Notes: a model not told the origin generated them from the letters alone. A stretch of 64,000 nt of DNA from Chloroflexota bacterium (GCA_030603665.1 JAUVXJ010000002.1:372001-436000); one strand, 5' to 3'; shown: positions 8,660 through 17,320, numbered from the stretch's first letter. Made by a program: numbers and translations.

Positions 8660-9666
8660 AGCAGGCGGGGCTGCGGAGGCTCTTTGCTATAGGTAATGCC
8701 CAGGTGTCCATAGGCCAGCCTGGTGGCAACCCTGCCACGCGGCGTCCGGTCTATGAAACCCAGTTGCAGCAGGTATGGCTCGTACACGTCCATGATGGTG
8801 TCCGCTTCTTCGCAGATGGATGCGGCGATTGTGTCCAGACCGACTGGCCCACCACCGAATTTCAGTATTATGGTCTCGATGACACGACGGTCGATGTCAT
8901 CCAGACCCAAGGAGTCAATCTCCAACAGGCCCAAGGCCTGGCGAGCTACCTCCTGTGTAATCACCCCATCGGCCCGGACCTGCGCGTAGTCGCGCACGCG
9001 CCTGAGTAGGCGATTTGCCACGCGAGGGGTTCCTCGGGCACGTCTGGACACCTCATCCACCCCGCCTTCGTCTATTTGCACCCCCAGCAGCCCAGCAGTT
9101 CGCTGGACAATGCTCCTCATCTCCTCCAGGCCATAGAAATCGAGACGGCGCACAACGCCAAAGCGCTCTCGCAACGGTGCGGTCAACAGTGCAATCCGAG
9201 TCGTGGCGCCAATGAGCGTGAAGCGAGGCAGAGGAAGATGGATGGTCTTCGCGCTGGGGCCCTTGCCAATGATGATATCCAGAGCGAAGTCTTCCATCGC
9301 AGGGTACAACCGCTCCTCCACCAGCCGGCTGAGGCGGTGTGCCTCGTCTATGAAGAGGATATCCCTCTCCCCCAGATTGGTGATGATTGCAGCCAGGTCT
9401 CCAGCCCTCTCCAGAGCGGGCCCGGAGGTGACTGTGATCCGGACGCCCATCTCCCGAGCTATGATATGGGCCAGCGTGGTCTTTCCGAGCCCTGGGGGGC
9501 CGTACAGCAGTACATGGTCTAGAGCATCGCCCCTCTCCATCGCCGCCTCCAGAAGAATACCGATGTTCTCCTTCGCCTTGGGTTGCCCAATGAACTCGCC
9601 GAGGCTACGCGGGCGAAGGCTCGTATCGTGAGCTCTATCCTCCTCCCTCGCCCTTGGAGACACCAT
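8656..9666 (-). CDS. ruvB: Holliday junction branch migration helicase RuvB
   Basis: RuvB is the hexameric AAA+ motor that drives branch migration with RuvA. The 336-residue product shows Walker A ([14 protein letters not shown]), Walker B ([11 protein letters not shown]), sensor 1 (FTLIGATTR), the arginine-finger region APLRERFG and the sensor 2 motif [14 protein letters not shown]. The C-terminal winged-helix domain includes [21 protein letters not shown] 9666 follows GGAGAGAGG closely. No ruvA or ruvC is in the window. It heads the ruvB - queH - glycosyltransferase - DUF2905 - queA operon. Confidence 0.96.
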   Translation of the reverse strand: MVSPRAREEDRAHDTSLRPRSLGEFIGQPKAKENIGILLEAAMERGDALDHVLLYGPPGLGKTTLAHIIAREMGVRITVTSGPALERAGDLAAIITNLGERDILFIDEAHRLSRLVEERLYPAMEDFALDIIIGKGPSAKTIHLPLPRFTLIGATTRIALLTAPLRERFGVVRRLDFYGLEEMRSIVQRTAGLLGVQIDEGGVDEVSRRARGTPRVANRLLRRVRDYAQVRADGVITQEVARQALGLLEIDSLGLDDIDRRVIETIILKFGGGPVGLDTIAASICEEADTIMDVYEPYLLQLGFIDRTPRGRVATRLAYGHLGITYSKEPPQPRLL

Positions 9667-9715
9667 CCTCTCTCCAGACACCCCTACCTCCCCTGAACAG
9701 GCAAACGACACACCT

Positions 9716-9743
9716 ATTATAGCAGAGCCGCTCCTATTGGAAA
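9716..9743 (-). promoter_or_regulatory. Promoter of the ruvB-queA operon
   Basis: Minus strand: TTTCCA (9743-9738), 16 bp spacer ending in TGC, then TATAAT (9721-9716). The perfect -10 with an extended TGn makes this convincing; the leader to ATG 9666 is about 40 bases. Confidence 0.65.
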
Positions 9744-9961
9744 AGGAGTGCTCAGAACACAACAAAAAGAGGAGCTTCTTGTAGATTGTGCTAGCACGTA
9801 CGAGATCTGACGCGCTACGGTGCGCTCACGCCGGTGACATTCAACGGAAGATACAGTGCAAGAAATGGGTCTAGACATGGTACTTGCTGGCCAGCCAGAA
9901 GCCGGCTGTCGGAGCGACAGTGGGTGATTGCAGTTCAGCACCAAACAAAGGAGACGGAGTC

Positions 9962-10579
9962 TTGACCGAGGACAAGTGGGGGCAGGTCAGCCAGAGACTT
10001 GAGGCCGGAGCGGATGAGACTGTCGCCGAGGTCCGTCGCATGCAGGAGATGCTCAAGAGCGAGCTGGAGCCGGATCCGGAGGAGGGAGATCCAGACCTGT
10101 ATGAGCGCGAGAAGACGCTGGCCCTTCTGCGAAACCTGGATGAGAAACAGTACTCCCTATCCCGGGCTCTAACCAGGATGGACGACGGCACTTGCGGCAA
10201 GTGCGAGATCTGTGGCAATGAGATCGCGGCCGAGCGCCTTGAGGCTTTGCCGTGCACCACCTACTGTCTGGGCTGCAAGTCGCTGATGGAGAGAGGTATC
10301 GTAGTCGGCCCTGCCTCAGAGCTAGCCCGCTGGTACCGGCCAGACTATCCGGCCGGTCTTCACATCCCGCAGACCGGCGGGCGTCAACCTTATCCACGGC
10401 AACGGGGAGAAAGTCAGAAAGCCAATCGTGAAGATGGGGCTCTCCAGAGTACACCCCATCTCCCGCAGCAGCGTATTCATGCGTGCGATCTGACCAGCAA
10501 GTCCCTCGAGCGATTCCACCGACATCAGGCCACCGATTGGGAGCGGTATCTCCGAGATCACATCTCCACCTTGGGCTAG
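9962..10579 (+). CDS. TraR/DksA-type C4 zinc-finger protein with unusual C-terminal extension
   Basis: The start is TTG 9962 with GGAG eight bases upstream, giving 205 residues. Residues about 1-75 form a charged helical pair, and the zinc finger follows (CGKCEICGNEIAAERL then PCTTYCLGCK), the hallmark of the DksA/TraR family. Such proteins bind RNA polymerase in some bacteria; in others their role is unclear. Family members usually end 15-25 residues after the last cysteine. Here the frame runs another 85 or so residues with no recognisable domain, fully antisense to the last 258 bp of the adenine deaminase gene. Either the tail is a real read-out of the opposite strand or the normal stop was lost. 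The zinc-finger call is firm, the tail doubtful. Confidence 0.75.
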   Translation: MTEDKWGQVSQRLEAGADETVAEVRRMQEMLKSELEPDPEEGDPDLYEREKTLALLRNLDEKQYSLSRALTRMDDGTCGKCEICGNEIAAERLEALPCTTYCLGCKSLMERGIVVGPASELARWYRPDYPAGLHIPQTGGRQPYPRQRGESQKANREDGALQSTPHLPQQRIHACDLTSKSLERFHRHQATDWERYLRDHISTLG

Positions 10580-12112
10580 CACGATGCCTCCACCCAAGTC
10601 CCGCATGCGGCTCAAGGCCAGTGCCATGTCCGCCCCTTGACGACCGATGACCAACGGGCGGTGTGGCTCATGTGCAAGGCTGGAGGCCAACCCGCCCACC
10701 CGGGCACCAAACCCCGTCAAGAATGCCTTTCTGAAGCCCGGCAACTCCGTGTTCAAGAGAGCCATCTTGAGCACGTCGCCATCGCTTGACAGCTGAATGT
10801 AGCCGTCCTGAACAGGCAATTCGACGTCCTCGCGCAGCGTGATGGTCTTGTCCACTGTGCGGATCGCCGGTACGGTGACCGACCCGCCCTCCACGGGACT
10901 CTCCACCTCGAAGTCTGCTGCACCGAACTCCCCTGGCAGCACCCGATGAGGCAACCACGCCAGTTCGAGGGCCGCAGGCGGCACCGCCAGCGGCTCTCCC
11001 ACGTATGCGCCATTCCTGGCCACGACCCTGCCATTCGCAATCACGATCCTGGGTGTCACATGAGCCAGATCGTCAGCGATACTCAGATCAGCCAATCGCC
11101 CCGGAGCAACTCCACCGATTCGCGCATCCAGCCCCAGGTATCTCGCCGGGTTCAAGGTTGCCATCTGGACAGCAACCACCGGTTCTACCCCACGCTCGAC
11201 CGCAGCTCGCACAAGGCTGTCCATATATCCGTGCTGCAGGATCCGCGGCGGGTCCATCCAATCTGGGGTGAGCATCACTCTGCTCGTGTCCACGCCGCGC
11301 GCACCCTTAACCAGGTCCACCAACGAGTCCAGGTCCCGACGGATTGAACCGTGGCGCAACATCACATACAGGCCCAGACGGAGTCGTTCCCTGGCCTCCC
11401 GAGCGTCGAGCGCCTCATGGCACGAGGTCAGCCCCGCCGCCACCAGGGCATTGAGCTTTTGGAGCGATGCACCTGTGGTATGACCTTCAATCCGCTGCTC
11501 CTGGCGGTGAGCAAGCTCGAACTTGATGAGCAGGTCGGGGTCGCAGGAAATCAGCCGCACCCACGGCGTCACCTCAGAGATGGCCCTCATCTCCGGCCTC
11601 GCCAGGCACGACGCCACCTCATCGACAGCAAGCACCGGCTCGCCCTCTACCTCTGGAAAGGGAGGGGTGGCGACGGGAACGCTGAAGTAGAACTTCAGGG
11701 GCAAGTCCCTGGTCATCGCGACCAGCATTTCTAGCCCCTGCAGCCCCAATGCGCCGACCGCTTCATGGGGGTCGGCCATCGCTGCCGTCGTGCCGCTGGC
11801 CAGAAGATGTGGGGTCAGCGACAGAGGATTAGCGAAGAAATCAACGTGGGCGTGGGCATCCACGAAGCCCGGTATGAGGTATGAACCCTCGGCATCCATG
11901 ACCTCTTTGCAATGCCTTATCCTGTCAGTCGGAGGGCCCACGTAGGCGAAGCGGTTCCCAGCAATGGCCACATCCTGGCCCTCCAGTATCTCCCCGGAAT
12001 AGACGTTCACCAGCCTGCCGTTCTGTATGTAGAAATCGGCTGGTCTCTTGCCCAGGGCAACCTCTATCAGTGCTCTTCTGCTCTCCAAGCCATCCAGCGT
12101 TTGTTCACTCAT
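10322..12112 (-). CDS. ade: Adenine deaminase
   Basis: This enzyme deaminates adenine to hypoxanthine and ammonia. The 596-residue protein has the amidohydrolase metal site PGFVDAHAHVDFF, then SGTTAAMADPHE and a GHTTGAS-type segment. The ribose-free adenine-specific C-terminal domain begins near IRTVDKTITLRE and contains HRPLVIGRQGADMALAL and GGGIVLAQGGDVI. The ATG at 12112 overlaps the stop of the upstream amidohydrolase (ATGA). Its product feeds purine salvage, for which punA at 2.3-3.2 kb is also present. The gene is intact. Its 3' end overlaps the zinc-finger gene on the other strand. Confidence 0.93.
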   Translation of the reverse strand: MSEQTLDGLESRRALIEVALGKRPADFYIQNGRLVNVYSGEILEGQDVAIAGNRFAYVGPPTDRIRHCKEVMDAEGSYLIPGFVDAHAHVDFFANPLSLTPHLLASGTTAAMADPHEAVGALGLQGLEMLVAMTRDLPLKFYFSVPVATPPFPEVEGEPVLAVDEVASCLARPEMRAISEVTPWVRLISCDPDLLIKFELAHRQEQRIEGHTTGASLQKLNALVAAGLTSCHEALDAREARERLRLGLYVMLRHGSIRRDLDSLVDLVKGARGVDTSRVMLTPDWMDPPRILQHGYMDSLVRAAVERGVEPVVAVQMATLNPARYLGLDARIGGVAPGRLADLSIADDLAHVTPRIVIANGRVVARNGAYVGEPLAVPPAALELAWLPHRVLPGEFGAADFEVESPVEGGSVTVPAIRTVDKTITLREDVELPVQDGYIQLSSDGDVLKMALLNTELPGFRKAFLTGFGARVGGLASSLAHEPHRPLVIGRQGADMALALSRMRDLGGGIVLAQGGDVISEIPLPIGGLMSVESLEGLAGQIARMNTLLREMGCTLESPIFTIGFLTFSPLPWIRLTPAGLRDVKTGRIVWPVPAG

Positions 12113-12951
12113 CTCAGCAATCTCAACAGTTTCGCGGCATTGCCTCCCAGAATCTTGGCCTTGCTCTCCTCACTGAGCGACAGACTCCGAATGGCAGCGA
12201 TATTGCCCTTGATGTCCGTGAGGGCGGGCCAGTCAGAACCGAAGATGATCTTGTCGGCGTTGCGCTCGAGATTGGGGAAGTAGGCAGGCAGCTTCAATGG
12301 TGGCAGTCCCGTTATGTCCATGTACACGTTTCTGTGCAACTGAGCCAGGAAGAAGGCCGCATCGTACCAGAAACCTCGGCCACTGTGCGCCATGATGATC
12401 GCCAGTTCGGGGAAGTCCACCACCACGTCGTCGACGTAAAGCGGATCGCCATACTTCAGGCGCGCGCCCCTGAAGACAGAGGAGCCGGTATGAACCATGA
12501 TGGGGACACCCATGCGCTGAGCTTCGTCATAGAGCGGGTAGAGGCGAGCATCGTTGACGTAGAAATACTGGTAGGTAGGATAGAGCTTCAAGCCTCGGCA
12601 GCCCAGATCGTTTACGCAATGGCGCAACTCGCTCACCAGGTCAGTCGTGATGTAGGGGTTGATGTTGGCGAATGGTATGAGACGATCGCTGGCACGACAG
12701 AACTCCACCACGCGCTCATTGGGGCTGATGCCCGTAGTGAGCGGGTTGGTCTCAGCCAAGGCTACAGCGTACTCTACTCCCTGTTGATCGAGGTAGTCCA
12801 ACATCGCCTGCGGACAACTGAGTACCCGGCGCAGATGGGCCACCGTCTCCTCGCCCCCATAATCTCGGAACCAGCCCCGAAACCACTCGCTGTACTCCTC
12901 AGCAGTTGTCACGTGGAAGTGGAAATCTATGACTGGTGCGTCTACAGCCAT
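12109..12951 (-). CDS. Amidohydrolase-related TIM-barrel hydrolase
   Basis: The 280-residue protein belongs to the amidohydrolase_2 group. It shows the N-terminal metal motif VIDFHFHV, a MVHTGSS strand, IIMAHSGRGFW and the closing KIIFGSDWPALTD Asp. Such enzymes are decarboxylases or hydrolases acting on small organic acids, and the substrate cannot be read from the sequence. It is coupled at both ends, by a 10 bp overlap with the TIM-barrel gene upstream and ATGA with adenine deaminase downstream. This points to co-expression and possibly a shared catabolic purpose. Confidence 0.85.
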   Translation of the reverse strand: MAVDAPVIDFHFHVTTAEEYSEWFRGWFRDYGGEETVAHLRRVLSCPQAMLDYLDQQGVEYAVALAETNPLTTGISPNERVVEFCRASDRLIPFANINPYITTDLVSELRHCVNDLGCRGLKLYPTYQYFYVNDARLYPLYDEAQRMGVPIMVHTGSSVFRGARLKYGDPLYVDDVVVDFPELAIIMAHSGRGFWYDAAFFLAQLHRNVYMDITGLPPLKLPAYFPNLERNADKIIFGSDWPALTDIKGNIAAIRSLSLSEESKAKILGGNAAKLLRLLR

Positions 12952-13796
12952 GGTTCCATCCGCCTGACGCTCTCCAGAAGATCGGCTTCTGTATTCACCT
13001 CAAGGATCACCACTCCTTCGTAGCCTCCCTCGCTGAGTCTCTCCATGAACCTTACGTAGTCCACCGTGCCCTGGCCGGGCGGCAGGTGGTCTCTCATGCC
13101 TGGACCGTGACCGCCACCTGGCAGAGCATCGTGAAGATGTACCTCTCCTATCACCTCCCAGTATTGATCAAGAAACTCCAGGGCATCGCCACCGTCCATG
13201 ACCAAGTGACCGACATCCAGACAAATACGCATACCCTCTCGCTCTACCAGAGGCATGATGGCCTCGAAAGGGAACCCCTCCAGATTCTCCACGCACACCC
13301 TCTGACGACTGATCATTCCTCCAAGTTGCTCCAGGGTCAAGGACGCCTGACGCAGCATCTCATCCAGCAGTCGCCTCTGCTCGTCGGCTGACATTTGTTG
13401 CACGTTGGCCAGCAGCGAACTCCAGGCACCCCACAGGTGAAGGACATAGGACTCGACCCACACTGGCTCCGTCAGATCCAGCACCTCGGCCATGCACTGC
13501 ATTGTGGCCGCACGCACCGGCTCGGCCAGGCTCAGCCCATCCAGCCACAGGAAGGGCAAGTGCACGGTACAGGCGAACCCCAGTTCCTCCTGCAACCCGG
13601 CCACGTGCTCGTAGTATTTCCTGTCGAACACGTCGGGATACAGAATCGTGAAGTCTCCGTTCAATTCCACGGCTCCCAGGCCCAATTCCTCCACGAGCCG
13701 CCGGATGGCACCCAGATGCGAACTTCTTGCGGCCTCCGGTTGCTCCACCTCCAGCCCCCAACCTACCAAAGGGATCAATGCAGCACCTATCCTCAA
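12942..13796 (-). CDS. Sugar phosphate isomerase/epimerase-like TIM barrel (AP endonuclease 2 fold)
   Basis: The 284-residue protein has the xylose-isomerase-like barrel pattern: VCVENLEGFPFEAIMPLVE, MRICLDVGHLVMDG, IGEVHLHDALPGGGHG with HLPPGQGTVDYV, and a final GVVILEVNTE strand. The His/Glu/Asp metal ligands of the family are present. The TTG start at 13796 overlaps the stop of the MazG-like gene (TTGA). The substrate is unknown; family members isomerise or epimerise keto-sugars or inositol-type compounds. Confidence 0.85.
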   Translation of the reverse strand: MRIGAALIPLVGWGLEVEQPEAARSSHLGAIRRLVEELGLGAVELNGDFTILYPDVFDRKYYEHVAGLQEELGFACTVHLPFLWLDGLSLAEPVRAATMQCMAEVLDLTEPVWVESYVLHLWGAWSSLLANVQQMSADEQRRLLDEMLRQASLTLEQLGGMISRQRVCVENLEGFPFEAIMPLVEREGMRICLDVGHLVMDGGDALEFLDQYWEVIGEVHLHDALPGGGHGPGMRDHLPPGQGTVDYVRFMERLSEGGYEGVVILEVNTEADLLESVRRMEPWL

Positions 13797-14173
13797 GCCT
13801 CACCCCCGCCGTCGGCGTCGAGCCACGAAGACATGCCGCGATACTCGCCCTCAGGGTACTTCTCAGCATTCTTGGCCAGCTTGTTCACCACAGCCGACGC
13901 CACGTCGATCTCAAGGGAGTTCGCCAGACTCACGGCGTAGATCACTACGTCTGCCAGCTCTTCCTTGATGAGCTCGAGCCTGCCCCGATCCTCTGCCAAT
14001 CTTGAGACCTCGTCCTTTGTCAACCATTGGAACTGTTCCACGAGTTCGGCAGCTTCTATGGCCACGGCCATGCTCAGGTTCTTGGGAGTGTGAAACCTTC
14101 CCCATTCCCGTCTATCGCGGAACTCCCTGGCCATCTCCTTCAGCTCGGCCAGAGTCATATCCTTGTCGCCCAT
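13793..14173 (-). CDS. MazG-like nucleotide pyrophosphohydrolase
   Basis: The 126-residue, all-helical protein has the MazG core: FHTPKNLSMAVAIEAAELVE with the EAAEL metal motif, then IKEELADVVIYAVSLAN with its EELAD Glu/Asp pair. It resembles the short RS21-C6/dCTPase type that removes noncanonical or excess dNTPs. ATG 14173 begins one base after the stop of the beta-propeller gene, and the 3' end overlaps the next start, so it is inside the operon. Confidence 0.88.
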   Translation of the reverse strand: MGDKDMTLAELKEMAREFRDRREWGRFHTPKNLSMAVAIEAAELVEQFQWLTKDEVSRLAEDRGRLELIKEELADVVIYAVSLANSLEIDVASAVVNKLAKNAEKYPEGEYRGMSSWLDADGGGEA

Positions 14174-14174
14174 G

Positions 14175-15389
14175 CTACTCACACCAGTCTGGTTCCGTGT
14201 CATCGAAGGCGTTGTCCGTGAGGCGAATCTGATCGCTGCCGTCCCGACGCATGATGTAGATCTCTCGAGCATCAAGGGGCTCGCCGCTGCCCGTGTAGGT
14301 CGCGCAGACTATCCACTCGCCATCAGGCGACCATCGGGCCTGTTCTGCTCCCATAGGAAACGCAGTGATGCGCTTCTGTGCGGTGCCATCGGCCCTCATG
14401 ACATAAATCTGCTGGTTGCCCTCCCTGTTCGACGTGAAGGCTATCTCGTCACCTCTCGGAGACCAGGCTGGCTGCAAGTCCTCACTGGGGTCTTCCGTCA
14501 AACGGGTGATCGTCCGGCCATCTGCGGAGGCGCGATAGATGTCCCAATTCCCCACAATCTGGGCTGCAAAAACCAGCGCGGACCCGTCGGGCGCCCAGCT
14601 GGGCTGTTCAACCGGGAACTCCCCCCTTGTCAGCTGGGAGGGCTCGCTTCCGTCGGACTTCATGAGAAACAACTGGCTTGGACCGTAGCGATCTGAGACG
14701 AACGCGATGGACCTCTCGTCGGGTGCCCAGCGCGGCCAGCGATCCCCGCCTAGGCTGGCGGTCAGATTCGACCTCTCGCCAGTCTGAAGTTCCATGCGCC
14801 AGATGTCCGAGCCCCCGCCTGCGGCAGAAGTGAAGAGCAGCAGATCCTCACTCGCGCAGGACGGCTGTCTGACCTGCCCGGGCCCACCGGTGATGGGCGC
14901 CGGCTCACGACCATTGGTCCGCATCGCGAAGATCTCGTATTTGCCTGCGCGGTTGCTGGAGAAGACGATGTCACCGGGAGGCGGTACAGCAACGACGATG
15001 GACAGCGACTCGACCACTCCACCGGAAAGATCGAAGACCCGAACACTCAAACGATGGTGTCCCTGTTGCTGGGCCTGCCACGAATGCGTGATGGTCCAAT
15101 CGGATGCTCCACCGACCCCAGGGCTGGAGAAAGAACCCGCCACAGCCCCGTCTGCCAGCAACTCGGATCTGACCAAACCCCGGCCCGTGCTCACGGCACG
15201 GACCACCAGAGTCTCCCCCTCGGCCACAATGATGCCTCTGGGTGGCCATAAGATCTGCACCTCGGAGACACTGGCGCCGACGAACACATACACCACGACA
15301 ACGGCGCCCCAGGACACGCACGCAAGCAGGGTCAGCAGACCAAGCAGGGCTAGGATCCCTTTCTCGGGCCGCGACAGCCGCCTACTCAC
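14175..15389 (-). CDS. Membrane-anchored TolB-like beta-propeller protein
   Basis: Start GTG 15389 is chosen because a strong promoter (15420-15448) lies inside the longer frame that begins at 15461. The 404-residue product has one membrane helix near residues 15-40 and an Ig-like domain (about 45-140). A run of PD40/TolB repeats follows, each with a form of DIVFSSNRAGKYEIF, RWAPDERSIAFVSDR, AWSPRGDEIAFTSNR or IYVMRADGT, ending in NAFDDTEPDWCE. The propeller is expected outside the membrane. In Gram-negatives TolB works with Pal, but in this context the role is unknown. It is the first gene of the operon leading to adenine deaminase. Confidence 0.82.
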   Translation of the reverse strand: MSRRLSRPEKGILALLGLLTLLACVSWGAVVVVYVFVGASVSEVQILWPPRGIIVAEGETLVVRAVSTGRGLVRSELLADGAVAGSFSSPGVGGASDWTITHSWQAQQQGHHRLSVRVFDLSGGVVESLSIVVAVPPPGDIVFSSNRAGKYEIFAMRTNGREPAPITGGPGQVRQPSCASEDLLLFTSAAGGGSDIWRMELQTGERSNLTASLGGDRWPRWAPDERSIAFVSDRYGPSQLFLMKSDGSEPSQLTRGEFPVEQPSWAPDGSALVFAAQIVGNWDIYRASADGRTITRLTEDPSEDLQPAWSPRGDEIAFTSNREGNQQIYVMRADGTAQKRITAFPMGAEQARWSPDGEWIVCATYTGSGEPLDAREIYIMRRDGSDQIRLTDNAFDDTEPDWCE

Positions 15390-15419
15390 GCCCCACCGTC
15401 CCGACTGCACAACACCAAG

Positions 15420-15448
15420 ATTATAGCCCCCGCGCCCCAAAGGCACAA
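15420..15448 (-). promoter_or_regulatory. Strong promoter of the TolB-like/MazG/adenine deaminase operon
   Basis: Minus strand: TTGTGC (15448-15443), exactly 17 bp, TATAAT (15425-15420). The -35 lies within one arm of the hairpin at 15446-15482. Confidence 0.7.
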
Positions 15449-15482
15449 TCGCAGAGGCCATTGATCAAGACCTCTGCGATCG
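15446..15482. terminator. Hairpin between secreted protein gene and TolB-like gene
   Basis: The arms CAATCGCAGAGG (15446-15457) and CCTCTGCGATCG (15471-15482) pair with one mismatch around a 13 nt loop. It sits 40 bp after the stop of the 15521-16180 gene, where a terminator is expected, but no strong U-run follows on either strand. It overlaps the -35 of the next promoter. Confidence 0.5.
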
Positions 15483-15520
15483 TGAGAGTGGTTTGTGCTT
15501 AGAGTTGGACAGTCTGCTCT

Positions 15521-16180
15521 CTATCCGTCCAGTGTGATGCCGTCGATGTTGAGGAGAGCCTCCCTGCCCGCCGTGGGCCACTTCTTCCAAAGCCTGATGA
15601 AGAGCGTCATGCCACTGGATTCGGCCTTGACGTTCATGCAGAAGGAGTCCATCTCCTCCCCGGGCTCAGTGCGCGGATAGACGTGGTCCCATGGGACGTC
15701 GATCCAGTCGTCTACAGTGAGTGCTGTCCAGTCAGTACCTCCTGCCTGGTCGATTCCCACCTGAGCTACGTAGCCCCAAGTGATCGGATCCGGGTCTCCC
15801 CACAGCGAGCGGAGCATGCCGTACATGCACAGTTCGTAGGTGGTGCCTGCCTTCACGGACAGATTCTGGTAGATGCCTGCGTACCGGTTCGGATCCGACG
15901 CCCCGCGACACACCGTGTTGATTTCGATCAACTGGGAGTGGGCGCCGTCATGGATCACCGGTGGCCAGGTATCATCGTGGAAGCTGGCCGTCATCTCTCC
16001 GCCGTTGTCATACTTGTGCCAGGTCTGCGCCACGCCATCGACACCAAAACCACCTTCGAAATCGCCATTGGCCACCAGGTTGCTGCCTGGATTGGCGATG
16101 GAAGGCGCGACAACGACGATCGCCAGCAGTATCACCACTGCCAGCAAGGATCCTACTCCTACCCCGATTCTAGTTCTCAT
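15521..16180 (-). CDS. Secreted carbohydrate-binding-module-like protein
   Basis: The 219-residue protein starts behind GGGAGGAGCG and has a clear signal peptide (MRTRIGVGVGSLLAVVILLA, cleavage near SIANPGS). The mature part is one beta-sandwich that opens with NLVANGDFEGGF and a Trp, then YAGIYQNLSVKAGTTYEL and ends with a LNIDGITLDG strand. This layout is typical of CBM4/9-like jelly rolls that bind sugar polymers. No catalytic domain is attached. The ligand is unknown. Confidence 0.78.
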   Translation of the reverse strand: MRTRIGVGVGSLLAVVILLAIVVVAPSIANPGSNLVANGDFEGGFGVDGVAQTWHKYDNGGEMTASFHDDTWPPVIHDGAHSQLIEINTVCRGASDPNRYAGIYQNLSVKAGTTYELCMYGMLRSLWGDPDPITWGYVAQVGIDQAGGTDWTALTVDDWIDVPWDHVYPRTEPGEEMDSFCMNVKAESSGMTLFIRLWKKWPTAGREALLNIDGITLDG

Positions 16181-16482
16181 CGCTCCTCCCTCTCTTCACC
16201 CCATATTGGCCCGACAACTGCGCCATCTTGCCGGACCGCCGCGACCCGCAGGCAGGTGGCGGCGTGCTGCTAACTGACTGCCATCAGGGACCGAACGCCT
16301 CACCTCCTTTCCCCATGCTCGAGGTCCGAGTCCAGGGCCAGAGAACGCGCGAGTGTCCACGTCTGGCTGCGGTATCCAAAATACCAGCAACCATACAATA
16401 CGCAGTATACTACGATTCTAGTGTCGCCGCAATACCTGTGACCTTGAACCCGGCGATCCAGTTGAAGCCGCTGCACACCAGC
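16181..16482. other. Gene-free stretch, leader of the CBM-like gene
   Basis: No credible coding region is seen. On the minus strand it should hold the promoter and leader of the secreted protein gene. A GC-rich hairpin (CGCCGCCACC / GGTCGCGGCG, around 16233-16262) lies in the leader. No riboswitch class is recognised. Confidence 0.4.
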
Positions 16483-17055
16483 TCAGAAGACCGGCTTGCA
16501 CAGTATCTCGTTGATCCGCAACTCAAAGAAGTCCTGCGCATTGGCGGCGCGCAGGACCACAGCCGTGTCTGCGCCGTGGCCACTACCTGCAATAGCTAGC
16601 ACAGACTCATCGGTGCGGATCAAGCCCGCATCGGCCGCCATGAGCGTGATCTCGCACACCACCTTCATCCCTTCGCCAAACAGCCGCAGGGTGAAGGCGA
16701 TGATCTCATCCAACTGGTAGGTGTCCAGTTTCCGTCGAACAGCGCGGTTGACGCCCCCGAAGGCGTGCTGACAGGTAAGCACCCGCGCGCCGTGAGCGAG
16801 TATCGCGTCTCTGTTCTCCTCGGTCAGCCCCTGGAGGTTGGGCTTGCTGAAACCGGCCGAATGTGTGACCACCACCAGATCCTGGTCGGCGAATACCTCG
16901 GCAGCTCTTCGGCCCGTATCCCCGCCCGTGCTCGCCACCAGCACCTGACGCAGGCCCAGTTGCTCCGCGCGCTCCTTGGCGATCTTCAGGGTAGGCTCAG
17001 TGTTCTCCTTCCCTGGTGTCTCGAAGTAGGTAATGCTTCCGATGCTTGAGGTCAT
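16483..17055 (-). CDS. Free-standing pyruvate kinase C-terminal (alpha/beta) domain protein
   Basis: The 190-residue product matches the C-terminal regulatory domain of pyruvate kinase without the catalytic barrel. It opens with FETPGKENTEPTLKIAKER, has VASTGGDTGRRAAEVF and VVTHSAGFSKPN, and ends in an ADTAVVLRAANAQDFFEL segment. Such stand-alone proteins are widespread but uncharacterised; by fold they could bind a small ligand. The ATG follows a GGGGG ribosome site. It is monocistronic, downstream of the terminator at 17112-17148. Confidence 0.82.
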   Translation of the reverse strand: MTSSIGSITYFETPGKENTEPTLKIAKERAEQLGLRQVLVASTGGDTGRRAAEVFADQDLVVVTHSAGFSKPNLQGLTEENRDAILAHGARVLTCQHAFGGVNRAVRRKLDTYQLDEIIAFTLRLFGEGMKVVCEITLMAADAGLIRTDESVLAIAGSGHGADTAVVLRAANAQDFFELRINEILCKPVF

Positions 17056-17100
17056 TGCACCCCCTTCTCTCCAGCAAAGACTTGACTGCTCTCACCACTG

Positions 17101-17148
17101 AAACAAAAGAAGCACGCGACCACTGTGTCATTCCTCGTGGCCGCGTGC
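17101..17148 (-). terminator. Rho-independent terminator after the PEP-CTERM-like gene
   Basis: Minus strand: GCACGCG-GCCAC pairs with GTGG-TCGCGTGC (11 pairs, one mismatch, arms at 17148-17137 and 17123-17112), followed by the T-rich run TTCTTTTGTTT (17111-17101). It terminates transcription coming from 17321. Confidence 0.75.
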
Positions 17149-17320
17149 GACTGGTTTCTCAATGCCTGGCGCGACGATAGGTGTCTCTCCTCCGCTGGGT
17201 GGACAGCCGGGCTCTGGGGGAAATGGGCTACCGCCGCCGAGTCCCACCCAGTGTACCCGCCTCCCACGAAGGCCGTATCGCTCGATCCTTCCGACTCCTC
17301 AACGCTCCTGCGTGGGCCAC

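Noticed and set aside
17052..17267. 71-codon minus-strand frame before the pyruvate-kinase-domain gene
   Set aside because: It spans the terminator hairpin at 17112-17148 and has no recognisable content.
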